This document shows, in pieces, positions 23,023 to 31,667 of a stretch of 64,000 bases of DNA. This DNA comes from an uncultured Alphaproteobacteria bacterium (GTDB lineage Bacteria; Pseudomonadota; Alphaproteobacteria; Caulobacterales; Parvularculaceae). The stretch lies in NCBI GenBank assembly GCA_902826095.1, contig CADEDN010000005.1:112067-176066 (forward strand). The letters are read 5' to 3'. Both the position numbers and the translations under genes were made by a program. The notes below the pieces were generated by a model. The model was not told the origin of the DNA, did no database searches, and saw only the letters and a list, made by a program, of their open reading frames with translations. Position 1 is the stretch's first letter; each line of letters starts with the position of its first letter.

Positions 23023-23653
23023 GCCGCAGGTGCTCGATAGCCTGCGCCAGCCGATGGAGACCGGCGACATACTGATCGCGCGCGCCAATTATCATGTGCG
23101 CTATCCGGCGCGGTTTCAGCTGATCGCGGCGATGAACCCCTGCCGGTGCGGCTACGGCAAGGCGAGCGGGCGCGCCTGCGGGCGCGGGCCGAATTGCGAA
23201 GCGACCTATCAGGGGCGCGTCTCCGGGCCGATGCTCGACCGCATGGATATCGCTATTGAACTCGCCCCGGTGGCGCCCGCCGATCTCGCCGCGCCCGCGA
23301 CCGGCGAAGACTCGTCAATCGTCGCCGCCCGGATTGCGGCGGCGCGCTCAATACAAACCGAACGTTCGCGGAAAGAATGCGGCGGCGCGGTCGTTAACGC
23401 GGCGCTTCCCGATGCGGCGCTTGAGCGCGTCGCCGCGCCTGACGCGGAGGGCGCAGCGCTATTGGCGCGCGCCGCTGAAACGCTCGGTTTTTCAGCCCGC
23501 GGCTATCACCGCATTTTGCGCGTCGCGCGAACGCTCGCCGATCTCGAAGGCGTCGACGCGGTCCGGCGCCGTCACATCGCTGAAGCCGTCAGTTATCGCC
23601 GCCGCGACGGCGTCGCCGCGCCGCTGACGTCGCCCGCCGCCGCCTTTAGTTAA
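23015..23653 (+). pseudogene. comM: comM, 3' part
   Basis: The frame resumes as [43 protein letters not shown], the conserved region after Walker B in YifB/ComM. It continues with the Cys-rich segment CRCGYGKASGRACGRGPNC and Sensor/arginine-finger motif SGPMLDRMDI, then the C-terminal magnesium-chelatase subunit domain (SARGYHRILRVARTLADLEG). It has no frameshift or stop. A fortuitous ATG at 23009 inside the terminal repeat could in principle start a C-terminal fragment, which would lack ATP-binding Walker A. Confidence 0.94.
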
Positions 23654-23745
23654 TGATTATTTGATTAACCAAGACGCCTAACCGTTTTTTCAGTCGGCGC
23701 TGCGACAGTTCGATCAAGAGCGATCGTGAGGGGCGCCGGGTCCGC

Positions 23746-25623
23746 ATGTCAGCCAATCCGCCAGCCGGACCAGGCCAGTATCCGGGCGATCCGCCCGGCG
23801 ACCGCCGGGGCGAACTGATTGTCCTTTGCGACGCCGGCGACGCCATTCGCTTCGTCAATCTGAATTTCGCGGCGTTTTTCGGCGCGCCGCCGGCGAGTTG
23901 GCTGGCGCGCGAATTTGCGCCCGCGGGCGCGGGCGGCGCCGCCGGCGAGATTCGCGAGTTCCGGACAAGCGCGCGCGGCCCGGACGGCGCGTGCGTCGTC
24001 AAATGGCGCCTTGAGATCCTGCCGAGCGGCGAAAAACTTTACGCGGGCGTCCGCGCCGACGATCGAAGCGGCCTTGAGCGGCGCGGCGGCGAACGCCGAT
24101 CGAATGATTCTGACGGCCGAATTCAGTTCGTCGCCTCGATCAGCCACGAAATGCGAACGCCGCTGAACGGCATTCTTGGCATGATCGCGCTCCTCAACGA
24201 CAGCGAGTTGACGCCGAACCAGCGGGCCTATGTCGACGCCGTGAAAACTTCCGCGTCAGGACTGCTGGCGCTCACCAACGACATTCTCGACTTTTCAAAG
24301 CTCGACGCCGGCAAGCTCGAAATAGAGCGCTCGCCCTTCGACCCTTACGGCCTTGCGCAGAGCGTCGCTGAAATTCTCTCGCCGCGCGCCGCGGAAAAGT
24401 CGATCGAGATCGCGAGCTTCGTCGACCCGACGACGCCGCGCCGCCTCGTCGGCGACGAAGCGCGCCTTCGCCAGATTTTACTGAACCTCGCCGGCAATGC
24501 GGTGAAATTCACCAACGCCGGCGGCGTCACCATCGAACTGCATGTGGAGGAGTCGGTCGAAGGACTAAGGCTCGTCGGCTCGGTGCGCGACACCGGCGTC
24601 GGCATCGCCGATGCGGCGCAGGAGGCGATCTTCGCGAAATACATGCAAGCCGACGGCGACGCCGAACGTCGCGCGCAAGGCACCGGTCTTGGTCTCGCCA
24701 TCTCGCGCGGTCTTGCGCGCGCGATGGGGGGCGACGTCGCCTTCACCAGCCGCGAGGGCAAGGGCAGCGTCTTCACCTTTTCGGCGATCGCCGGATCGGC
24801 GTCGGAGCGTCCCGCGCCGCCGCGGGTCGACGCGCCGCCGATCGTCGTCGCGACCGCGTCGGCGGTGCTCGCGCGCATCCTCCGCCTGCAGCTCCAGTCG
24901 TTCGGCGTATCGCAGATGCGCTTCGTCGATGATTCGATCGACGCCGCTTTCGCGCTCAGGGAAAATCCCGGCGCGTTCCTGCTTTGCGATTACGCGATCG
25001 CGACCGCCGACATCGCCGCCGCGCTCGGCGCCGCGTCGCGCGCGCTCGTCCTGCTTTCGCCCAATGAGCGCGCGGCGATCGAACAATTGCGGCGCAAGGG
25101 ATTTGACGGGTATTTGATCAAGCCGATTCGCCAGACGACCCTGATGCGCGAAATCGCTCGCACGCAGCCCCGCGCGGAGACCGCCGCGCCGGCCGCAGCT
25201 TCGAACAACGCCGCGCCGAAAATCGATCGCGTCCTCAAAATCCTGCTGGCCGAAGACAACCAGATCAACGCCGTCCTCGCGACCACTTTGATGCGCCGCG
25301 CCGGGCACAAGGTTGATGTCGCGGCGAACGGCGAGGAGGCGGTGAAAGCGGTCGCCGCCGGCGCCTATGATCTCGTCTTCATGGACATGCACATGCCGGT
25401 CCTTGACGGGCTGGAGGCGAGCCGGCGCATCCGCGCGCTCGGCGGGCGGGCGGCCCGGGTCCCGATCGTCGCCCTCACCGCCAACGCGATGACCGCCGAC
25501 CGCCAAAAATGCATCAGCGCCGGCATGAATGATTTCCTGTCAAAGCCCTTCGAGCCCGCCGATCTTCACGCCATGCTCGCCAAATGGGCGCTCGGCGCGC
25601 CGGCCCTCGACGCCGCGTCGTAG
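23746..25623 (+). CDS. Cytoplasmic hybrid histidine kinase (PAS-like, HisKA, HATPase, pseudo-receiver, receiver)
   Basis: The 625-residue protein starts with a PAS-like sensor (LIVLCDAGDAIRFVNLNFAAFFG), then HisKA with His134 (FVASISHEMRTPLNG). The HATPase has LAGNAVKFTNAGG, DTGVGI and GTGLGLAISRGLARAMGG. Next comes a receiver-like domain (about 365-480) lacking a clear acidic pocket, and a true receiver with Asp547 (LVFMDMHMP), LTANAM and the conserved Lys in SKPFEPAD. There is no membrane segment. It lies 92 bp behind comM; polar effects of the transposon upstream are possible. Its partner is unknown. Confidence 0.95.
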   Translation: MSANPPAGPGQYPGDPPGDRRGELIVLCDAGDAIRFVNLNFAAFFGAPPASWLAREFAPAGAGGAAGEIREFRTSARGPDGACVVKWRLEILPSGEKLYAGVRADDRSGLERRGGERRSNDSDGRIQFVASISHEMRTPLNGILGMIALLNDSELTPNQRAYVDAVKTSASGLLALTNDILDFSKLDAGKLEIERSPFDPYGLAQSVAEILSPRAAEKSIEIASFVDPTTPRRLVGDEARLRQILLNLAGNAVKFTNAGGVTIELHVEESVEGLRLVGSVRDTGVGIADAAQEAIFAKYMQADGDAERRAQGTGLGLAISRGLARAMGGDVAFTSREGKGSVFTFSAIAGSASERPAPPRVDAPPIVVATASAVLARILRLQLQSFGVSQMRFVDDSIDAAFALRENPGAFLLCDYAIATADIAAALGAASRALVLLSPNERAAIEQLRRKGFDGYLIKPIRQTTLMREIARTQPRAETAAPAAASNNAAPKIDRVLKILLAEDNQINAVLATTLMRRAGHKVDVAANGEEAVKAVAAGAYDLVFMDMHMPVLDGLEASRRIRALGGRAARVPIVALTANAMTADRQKCISAGMNDFLSKPFEPADLHAMLAKWALGAPALDAAS

Positions 25624-25851
25624 GAAGGCGGGGCGATAGCGTCTCAGTTTGAATTGGCGCGATCCGCCAAATGGCGGCCGCCCCGAACGGCCGCCCTTGA
25701 GCGAAGCTGACCGCCGTCAACGAGGAGAATAAGGGCCGGGATTGGCCCTATTCAATCAGTCGGCATTCGAACAGCGCATTCCTTGCTCGCCGCGACAGTT
25801 GATCACGGCATCCCCTTGCATTCGCCGATCCGCTCGCTCATAGTGAGCCAA

Positions 25852-26214
25852 ATGGTTCAGTATAAGAGCGCTCATCTCGACACCGCGTTCGCCGCGCTCT
25901 CTGATGCGACCAGGCGCGGTGTTTTGGAGCATCTCGGACGCGCAGACGCTTCGATCACGGAGCTGGCCGACAAATTCCATATGACGCTCACGGGCATGAA
26001 GAAGCACGTCGGCGTGTTGGAACAGGCGGGGCTGGTCGCCACGGAAAAGGTCGGGCGCGTGCGAACCTGCAAGCTCGCCTTGCGGGCACTGGAGGAAGAG
26101 GCGGCGTGGATAGCGAGGCGCCGTCAGCTTTGGGCCGCGCGCTTCGACGAGTTGGACAAGGTTGTCGAGGAATTGAAACGCAAGGAGAAGGTCGATGGAC
26201 GAAAGAAGCGCTAA
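25852..26214 (+). CDS. ArsR-family winged-helix repressor
   Basis: This 120-residue protein has the ArsR wHTH: AFAALSDATRRGVLEHLGRADASITELADKFHMTLTGMKKHVGVLEQAGLVATEKVGRVRTCKL. There are no metal-binding Cys in the usual places, so it belongs to the non-metal ArsR group that is paired with SRPBCC genes. It overlaps the SRPBCC gene by 20 bp. Codon use is less G/C-biased than flanking chromosome genes, consistent with transfer of the whole cluster. Confidence 0.92.
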   Translation: MVQYKSAHLDTAFAALSDATRRGVLEHLGRADASITELADKFHMTLTGMKKHVGVLEQAGLVATEKVGRVRTCKLALRALEEEAAWIARRRQLWAARFDELDKVVEELKRKEKVDGRKKR

Positions 26215-26701
26215 CAAGCCCCGTCCAGACAACAACCGCATGACGGTGGAACGGACGTCTGAACGTGAGCTGGTTGTTACGCGAACCGTCAACGGCCCGG
26301 CGCGTCTCGTGTTCGAGGCTTGGACCAGGGCCGAGCTTTTTCAGCGTTGGTGGGTTCCAAAGTCGATTGGCCTCACCCTGCTGTCCTGCGAACTCGACGT
26401 TCGCGTGGGCGGCGTGTACCGCTTGGTATTCAGCCACCCTGCTTCCCCGGCGCCCATGGCCTTTCACGGCAAGTACCTCGACGTAATGCCGCATTCGCGC
26501 CTCGTCTGGACCAACGAAGAAGCGGGCGGGAATGGGCCGGTCACGACGGTCATGTTCGAGGAGACAGCAGGCAAGACGCGGCTCGTCATGCACGACCTCT
26601 ATCCCTCGAAGGGAGCGCTCGACGATGCGATCGCCTCGGAGAGCATCAGTTGGAATGATGAGACATTCGATCAACTCGAAGAACTTCTCGTCGCTCGGTG
26701 A
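26195..26701 (+). CDS. SRPBCC (AHSA1/START-like) domain protein
   Basis: The 168-residue protein has the AHSA1 pattern: LVVTRTVNGPARLVFEAWTRAELFQRWWVPKSIG, then FHGKYLDVMPHSRLVWT and the C-terminal helix ending DQLEELLVAR. SRPBCC proteins bind hydrophobic ligands. The pairing with an ArsR regulator in an overlapping operon is common, and the repressor probably controls this gene. Confidence 0.93.
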   Translation: MDERSANKPRPDNNRMTVERTSERELVVTRTVNGPARLVFEAWTRAELFQRWWVPKSIGLTLLSCELDVRVGGVYRLVFSHPASPAPMAFHGKYLDVMPHSRLVWTNEEAGGNGPVTTVMFEETAGKTRLVMHDLYPSKGALDDAIASESISWNDETFDQLEELLVAR

Positions 26702-26727
26702 AGTTACGAGAAAGCCCATCGGCAAGA

Positions 26728-27018
26728 ATGCAGTCCAAGGCGAGGCCGCGACGAAGGTTGCTGCTCGCCATGACCGGCAAGGCGAGTTCGGCGAAGACCG
26801 CAGTCGGCGACGAGCCGGTGTTCGGCTACATCGTCGGCTTGCCGCAGCCGCAACGCGCCATCGCGGAGCGCGGCGATGCTCCCGCCGCCAAATTGCTGCC
26901 GGACCTCAAGCGTGGGTTGTGGTGGGGGCGTGGTGAAGGTCCGGCTTGCGGGATTTCTGGTTGCCAGCCTACTCTCCGTCGTAACGGAGCGGGTTTGAAA
27001 AGCGGGCGTTCGGGCTAG
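26728..27018 (+). pseudogene. Truncated DUF1801-like gene
   Basis: Residues reading EPVFGYIVGLPQPQRAIAERGDAPAAKLLPDLKRGLWWG match the N-terminal half of DUF1801 proteins (normally GLPQPQRxIAERxDALAAKxLP). The expected sequence after WG is lost and the frame continues for about 30 residues of unrelated sequence to a stop. No start codon has a good ribosome site. Intact DUF1801 genes often accompany ArsR/SRPBCC pairs, so this looks like a decayed member of the cluster. Confidence 0.6.
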
Positions 27019-27057
27019 CGGCGGGCATCATGTCGGCCAGCAGGAGGAGGATTATCC

Positions 27058-27411
27058 GTGAGTTATGTCGATGGATTCGTGCTGGCCGTGCCGAAGGCCA
27101 AGATCGACGCCTATAAGGACATGGCGACGCTCGGCCGCGACGTCTGGATGGCGCATGGGGCGCTTGCCTATCTGGAGGCGGTCGCCGACGATGTTCCCCT
27201 TGGCGAGCTGACTTCGTTTCCGCGCGCTGTGCAGGCCAAAGAGGACGAGACGGTGGTGTTCGCTTGGATCACCTTTCGCGACCGCGCCCACCGCGACGCA
27301 GTCAACGCAAAAGTGATGGCCGACCCACGCATGAAAATGGACCCGTCTGGTTCGCCCTTCGACATGAAGCGGATGATTTATGGCGGGTTTGAGGGGATCG
27401 TGGAGGCTTAG
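27058..27411 (+). CDS. DUF1428 family protein
   Basis: This 117-residue protein starts at GTG 27058 behind GGAGGA and reads SYVDGFVLAVPKAKIDAYKDMA, the DUF1428 opening (xYVDGFVxxVP). It ends with MPFDxKRMIYGGFE-like PFDMKRMIYGGFEGIV. The fold is a dimeric alpha/beta barrel; no enzymatic function is established. It belongs to the ArsR cluster by position and codon use. Confidence 0.93.
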   Translation: MSYVDGFVLAVPKAKIDAYKDMATLGRDVWMAHGALAYLEAVADDVPLGELTSFPRAVQAKEDETVVFAWITFRDRAHRDAVNAKVMADPRMKMDPSGSPFDMKRMIYGGFEGIVEA

Positions 27412-27579
27412 GGGAGTTCCTCCTCTCCTTGCGGGGGGACTGTCAGGAATCTTGTGCAGGCGGCCGACAGCCGGACGGATTCAGCGCGATGAACAAACCG
27501 GCTAACAATTGGGCCGTGCAGTCCTGAGCGAAAGTGACGCCTTCCGGCGATCTTGAGCCGGACAGGGCGGAGACGTCAG

Positions 27580-28137
27580 ATGGGACTCTTGACCTTCAGC
27601 ATCAACGTCACCCTGGACGGCTGCGTCGACCACCAGGAGGGAATTGCCGACGACGAGACGCATGCCTTTTTCACCCGCCTTATGGATGAGGGCGGGGCGA
27701 TGCTCTGGGGTCGCGTCACCTACGAGATGATGGAGAACTATTGGCCGGCAATCGCCGGCAGGGACGACAAGGCGCCCCCGGCGATGCGCGAGTGGGCGGT
27801 CAAGCTGGAGGCCAAGCCGAAATACGTCGTGTCGTCGACGCGAAAGAACTTCCCGTGGACCAACAGCCATCACATCGCCGGCGACCTGCGCGCTGGCGTG
27901 CAGAGGCTCAAGGACGCGACCCCGGCCGGCGTGCTCCTTGGCAGCGGCAAGCTCGCGACCGAACTGGACCGGCTGGATCTGATCGATGAGTACAAGCTCC
28001 TCGTCCATCCAAGGATCGCCGGCCACGGCCCGACCCTGTACGAGAGCGGGCTGCCCAGCACGCGGCGGCTCGAGTTGATCTCGGCGAAGCCGCTCCGCAA
28101 CGGCGCGGTCGCCATGCACTACCGGCGCGCGCGCTGA
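27580..28137 (+). CDS. Dihydrofolate-reductase-like (RibD C-terminal domain) protein
   Basis: The 185-residue protein has the RibD_C fold: LLTFSINVTLDGCVD, MLWGRVTYEMMENYWP, KYVVSSTRKNFPWTN, GVLLGSGKLATELDRLDLIDEYKLLVHPRIAGHGPTLYE. Such stand-alone members are NADPH-dependent reductases of unknown substrate, common next to DUF1428/SRPBCC genes. ATG 27580 is preferred; an extension to 27553 is not supported by a ribosome site. It ends the cluster at 25.8-28.1 kb. Confidence 0.92.
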   Translation: MGLLTFSINVTLDGCVDHQEGIADDETHAFFTRLMDEGGAMLWGRVTYEMMENYWPAIAGRDDKAPPAMREWAVKLEAKPKYVVSSTRKNFPWTNSHHIAGDLRAGVQRLKDATPAGVLLGSGKLATELDRLDLIDEYKLLVHPRIAGHGPTLYESGLPSTRRLELISAKPLRNGAVAMHYRRAR

Positions 28138-28379
28138 CGGCGAAATAGGGCATGTCGCCTAGCGCGCAACGTCTATGCGTTGCCTAACAGGTGACGGCCC
28201 AAAGGGCCGCTTCCGGCGGTTCGCAGCCCGACCGCCGCCTTTTGGCGAGCAGCCGCCTCGGCGCTCATTTCGGTTCAAGGCGTCCGTCTGACATTTCAAT
28301 TTGAGACCCGGCCGGCGGGGCCTTCTTCCCGCCGCGAACATGCCTAAAGTGCGCGCCGCCTCAACCAGACAGCAGATTG

Positions 28380-30089
28380 ATGACGCAATCGACAGTCACG
28401 CCGCCGCGCGCCAAGCCGACCTGGCGCGACATTCTCCGCTCGCTCGGGCGGCGCAAGACCCTCGCGATGTTCATCCTCGGCTTCGCCGCCGGGCTTCCCT
28501 ACATTTTGATCACCGGCACGCTCAACGCCTGGTTCACCAACGACAAGATCGACGTGAAGACGATCGGCGTCTTCTCGTGGATCATCATCATCTATTCGTT
28601 CAAATTCCTGTGGTCGCCGGCGATCGACCGCGCGCCGACGCCGAAACTGTTCAGCATGGGCCAGCGCCGCGCCGGCATTTTCATGCTGCAGGCGGTGATC
28701 ATCGCGGCGCTCGGCGTCATCTCGACCGTGTCGCCGCATGCAGGGCTCGGCGTCATCGCCGCCGCCGCCGTCGTCTGCACCTTCGCCTCCGCCTCGCAGG
28801 ACATTTTGATCGACGCCTGGCGGATCGAAGTCGCCGATGACGACACGCCGCTCGATCTTCTCTCGTCCGTCTATCAGGTCGGCTATCGCCTAGCGGCGAT
28901 TCTCGGCGGCGCCGGCGCGCTGATCATGGCGGCGCGGGTCGGATGGAACACGACCTTCGTCGCTCTGGCCGCGCTGATGACGCTTGCGGTCGCCGGCGTC
29001 TTCGTCGCCGCCGACGGACCAGTCCGCAAACGGACGATTGAAATCGAGGCGAGGGCGCCGGCCGCGCGGTGGCGCAATCAGGGGCTGATCCCGATCATGC
29101 TCGGCTGGGGCGGGTCCTTCGCGGCGATCTTCAGCTTCATGGCCTTTGCGCTGAACGCGCCCGATCAGGCGAACGCCGGCGCCTTCACGCGCGAGACCGG
29201 CCCCCTGATCATCCTCGCCTCGATCATCATGCCGGTTGCGATCGCCGCCTACATGCTGCGCCTTGAGGGCCGCCCGCGAACGGCCGACATCGAAAAGCCG
29301 TGGCCGGCGCAAAAAGCGTTCGACGCCGTCTACGCCTCGGTTCTCGCGCCGCTGATGGACGTCATCAAGCGGCTTGGGCGCGGCGCCGTTCTCGTCCTCG
29401 TCTTGATCTTGTCCTACCGTTTCGCCGATCTCGTCTGGGGCGCCTTCGCGTTTCCCTTCTACATGGGCGAAAATTTCGGCGCCTTGCATCACACCAATGA
29501 CGAGGTCGCGATCGCGTCGAAATTCTTCGGGGCGCTGATGACTTTCGGCGGCATCACGGTCGGCGCGGCGGCGATCATGCGGTTCGGGCGGATGCCCTGC
29601 CTTTTCGTCGGCGCCGTGCTCGCCGCCGCGACCAATCTTTTGTTCGCCGATCTCGCCTCGGGCGGCGCGGCGACGGACGCGTTCATGCGGACATTTCATC
29701 TCTACGGCGCGTTCCATGGGCTGCAGCCGGTCGCCGATCTCCTCACCTTGCAGGTGACGATGGATGATCGCCTGTCGCGGCTGATGATGGTGATCGGCGC
29801 GGAAAATCTCGCCGTCGGCTTCGCCAGCGCGGCGATCGTCGCCTATCTTTCGTCAATTGTGAATCCGAAACATGCGGCCGTTCAATATGCGCTGTTCGCA
29901 TCCTTGACGATGTTGATCGGCTCGCTCGGCCGCGGCGCGCTCGGCGAAATGATCGAGGAAAAAGGCTTTGCGCATGTCTTTTACCTGACAGCGGCGCTCG
30001 GCCTTGTCGCGGTCGCCGCCGCCGGCGCCGAATGGTTCCGGCAGTCGCGGCTGGGAAGCGGCGCGCCGGCGGTCGCGCCCGCCCGTTAG
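28380..30089 (+). CDS. AmpG-like major facilitator permease
   Basis: The 569-residue protein has about 13-14 membrane segments and the AmpG-type opening (FILGFAAGLPYILITGTLNAWFTNDKIDVKTIGVFSWIIIIYSFKFLWSPAIDR), then ASASQDILIDAWRIE. AmpG imports anhydro-muropeptides for murein recycling. This is a good family match, but the loop composition is divergent and the substrate could differ. ATG 28380 directly follows a TTG; the ATG is chosen. Confidence 0.9.
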   Translation: MTQSTVTPPRAKPTWRDILRSLGRRKTLAMFILGFAAGLPYILITGTLNAWFTNDKIDVKTIGVFSWIIIIYSFKFLWSPAIDRAPTPKLFSMGQRRAGIFMLQAVIIAALGVISTVSPHAGLGVIAAAAVVCTFASASQDILIDAWRIEVADDDTPLDLLSSVYQVGYRLAAILGGAGALIMAARVGWNTTFVALAALMTLAVAGVFVAADGPVRKRTIEIEARAPAARWRNQGLIPIMLGWGGSFAAIFSFMAFALNAPDQANAGAFTRETGPLIILASIIMPVAIAAYMLRLEGRPRTADIEKPWPAQKAFDAVYASVLAPLMDVIKRLGRGAVLVLVLILSYRFADLVWGAFAFPFYMGENFGALHHTNDEVAIASKFFGALMTFGGITVGAAAIMRFGRMPCLFVGAVLAAATNLLFADLASGGAATDAFMRTFHLYGAFHGLQPVADLLTLQVTMDDRLSRLMMVIGAENLAVGFASAAIVAYLSSIVNPKHAAVQYALFASLTMLIGSLGRGALGEMIEEKGFAHVFYLTAALGLVAVAAAGAEWFRQSRLGSGAPAVAPAR

Positions 30090-30119
30090 AACGGCGTGCG
30101 CAAAAATGTGTGCGGCGAT

Positions 30120-30500
30120 CTAAGACGGTTTGGGCATCCCGCGCGCGAGACAGCGGTCGATATCCGGCTTTTCCACGCCGGACGTCAGCGCGCCCGCATC
30201 GATTTGCCTGGCGCGTTTGACGCCGTCATCGTCCGGGTAAAGAATGACGATCAGCGCGCAGTCGGCGAGCCTGTAGCGCCGGAACTCGCCGGCGCCCTCG
30301 ACCCGCGTCAGGTCTGGCGCGCCGAGCAGCGCGTCGAGATCGCCGGCGGCCTTGCCGGCAATGTCGGCAAGGCGGAACACCGGCTTCGCCGGCGCAACTT
30401 CTTCGTCCGCCGAAGCGACCGGCGCCGGTGCGCCATTGTCGACCGTCGCGCATCCGACCGCGGCGAGGGAGAGGGCGAGAACGCTGATGATACGAGACAT
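30120..30500 (-). CDS. Small lipoprotein, 126 aa
   Basis: A lipoprotein signal (MSRIISVLALSLAAVGC, lipid on Cys17) leads into a short mature domain: FRLADIAGKAAGDLDALLGAPDLTRVEGAGEFRRYRLADCALIVILY, ending DRCLARGMPKP. The G(A/K)-DLDALLGxPxLxRxEGxxExWRY pattern resembles a conserved alphaproteobacterial lipoprotein domain of unknown role, similar to SmpA/OmlA-type folds. It would sit on the periplasmic side. Confidence 0.82.
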   Translation of the reverse strand: MSRIISVLALSLAAVGCATVDNGAPAPVASADEEVAPAKPVFRLADIAGKAAGDLDALLGAPDLTRVEGAGEFRRYRLADCALIVILYPDDDGVKRARQIDAGALTSGVEKPDIDRCLARGMPKPS

Positions 30501-30660
30501 GTCTGACGCGCTCCGACTTGAAATTGCGCCGCCCAGCGGCTTGACCTTGCGGCTTGACCATTCCGCGGCGGCGGATGAAAAGGCTGACCGCCGTTCCACC
30601 CCTCGCGCCCCGCTCGTCATAAAGCGAGCCCCGGCGCGCCGCAATCGCTGAAGGACATCC

Positions 30661-31659
30661 ATGTACGCGCCCTCACTCGACGTCGCCGGCGTCGGCAACG
30701 CCATTGTCGACGTCCTCGCGCAGGCGGACGACGCCTTCCTCGCCGCGCATTCGATCGCCAAGGGCGGCATGATGCTGATCGACGAGGCGCAGGCGAAATC
30801 GATCTATGACGCGATGGCGCCCGGCGTCGAGATTTCGGGGGGCTCGGCCGCGAATTCGATCGCCTGCATCGCCTCGCTCGGCGGCAAGGGCGCGTTCATC
30901 GGCAAGGTGTCAAAAGACAATCTCGGCGACATCTTTCGTCATGACCTGAAAGCGCTCGGCGTCGCTTTCGACACGGCGCCCCTCGACAAGGGCCCCGGCA
31001 CCGCGCGCTGCCTCATCAATGTGACGCCCGACGCGCAACGCTCGATGACGACCTATCTCGGCTCGGCCGGCTATGTGTCGCCCGCCGACATCGACGAGCA
31101 CACGATCGAGCGCTCGGCGATCACGTTCTTTGAAGGTTATCTCTTCGAGCAGCCGGTCGCGCGCGAGGCTTTCGTCAAGGCCTGCCGGACCGCCAAGCGC
31201 GCCGGCCGCAAGGCGGCGCTGACCCTGTCGGACGCCGGCTGCGTCGACCGTCAGCATACGGCGCTTATCGCCTTTTCGAAGGCGCATGTCGACGTGCTCC
31301 TCGCCAATGAACGCGAGGCCGAAGCGCTGTTCGGCGCGAGGAAACTCGACGACATCGCGGCGAAAGCAAGAACGCTCTGCCCGCTGACGGCTGTCACCAT
31401 GTCCGAGAAGGGCTCGGTGCTGATCCCGCGCGACGGCGACATCGTCCGCATCGCCGCCGTCAAGCCGGAGCGCCTCGTCGACACGACCGGCGCGGGCGAC
31501 GCTTACGCCGCCGGGCTTCTTTTCGGTCTTGCAAAGGGCATGAGCCTTGAAAAATGCGGCGCGCTCGGCGCGCTGTCCGCCGCGGAAGTGATCAGCCATT
31601 TCGGCGCGCGCCCGCAGACCAATCTGAGAAAGCTCGCGGTCGAGGCCGGCATTCTTTAA
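30661..31659 (+). CDS. Adenosine kinase (PfkB family)
   Basis: The 332-residue sugar/nucleoside kinase has the PfkB signatures GGSAANSIACIASLGGKGAFIGKV near residue 60 and VDTTGAGDAYAAGLLFGL near residue 279, with Asp in GAGD as catalytic base. The overall pattern (VGNAIVDVLAQ, AGYVSPADID) matches bacterial adenosine kinase, which phosphorylates adenosine to AMP in purine salvage. Substrate is assigned from likeness. Confidence 0.92.
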   Translation: MYAPSLDVAGVGNAIVDVLAQADDAFLAAHSIAKGGMMLIDEAQAKSIYDAMAPGVEISGGSAANSIACIASLGGKGAFIGKVSKDNLGDIFRHDLKALGVAFDTAPLDKGPGTARCLINVTPDAQRSMTTYLGSAGYVSPADIDEHTIERSAITFFEGYLFEQPVAREAFVKACRTAKRAGRKAALTLSDAGCVDRQHTALIAFSKAHVDVLLANEREAEALFGARKLDDIAAKARTLCPLTAVTMSEKGSVLIPRDGDIVRIAAVKPERLVDTTGAGDAYAAGLLFGLAKGMSLEKCGALGALSAAEVISHFGARPQTNLRKLAVEAGIL

Positions 31660-31667
31660 AGGCGCGA

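Noticed and set aside
25642..28306. Partial inverted match GTCTCA(g)TTTGAATTG / CAATTTGAGAC flanking the ArsR cluster
   Set aside because: Only about 11 bases match with a gap, no target duplication and no recombinase; not enough to call element ends.
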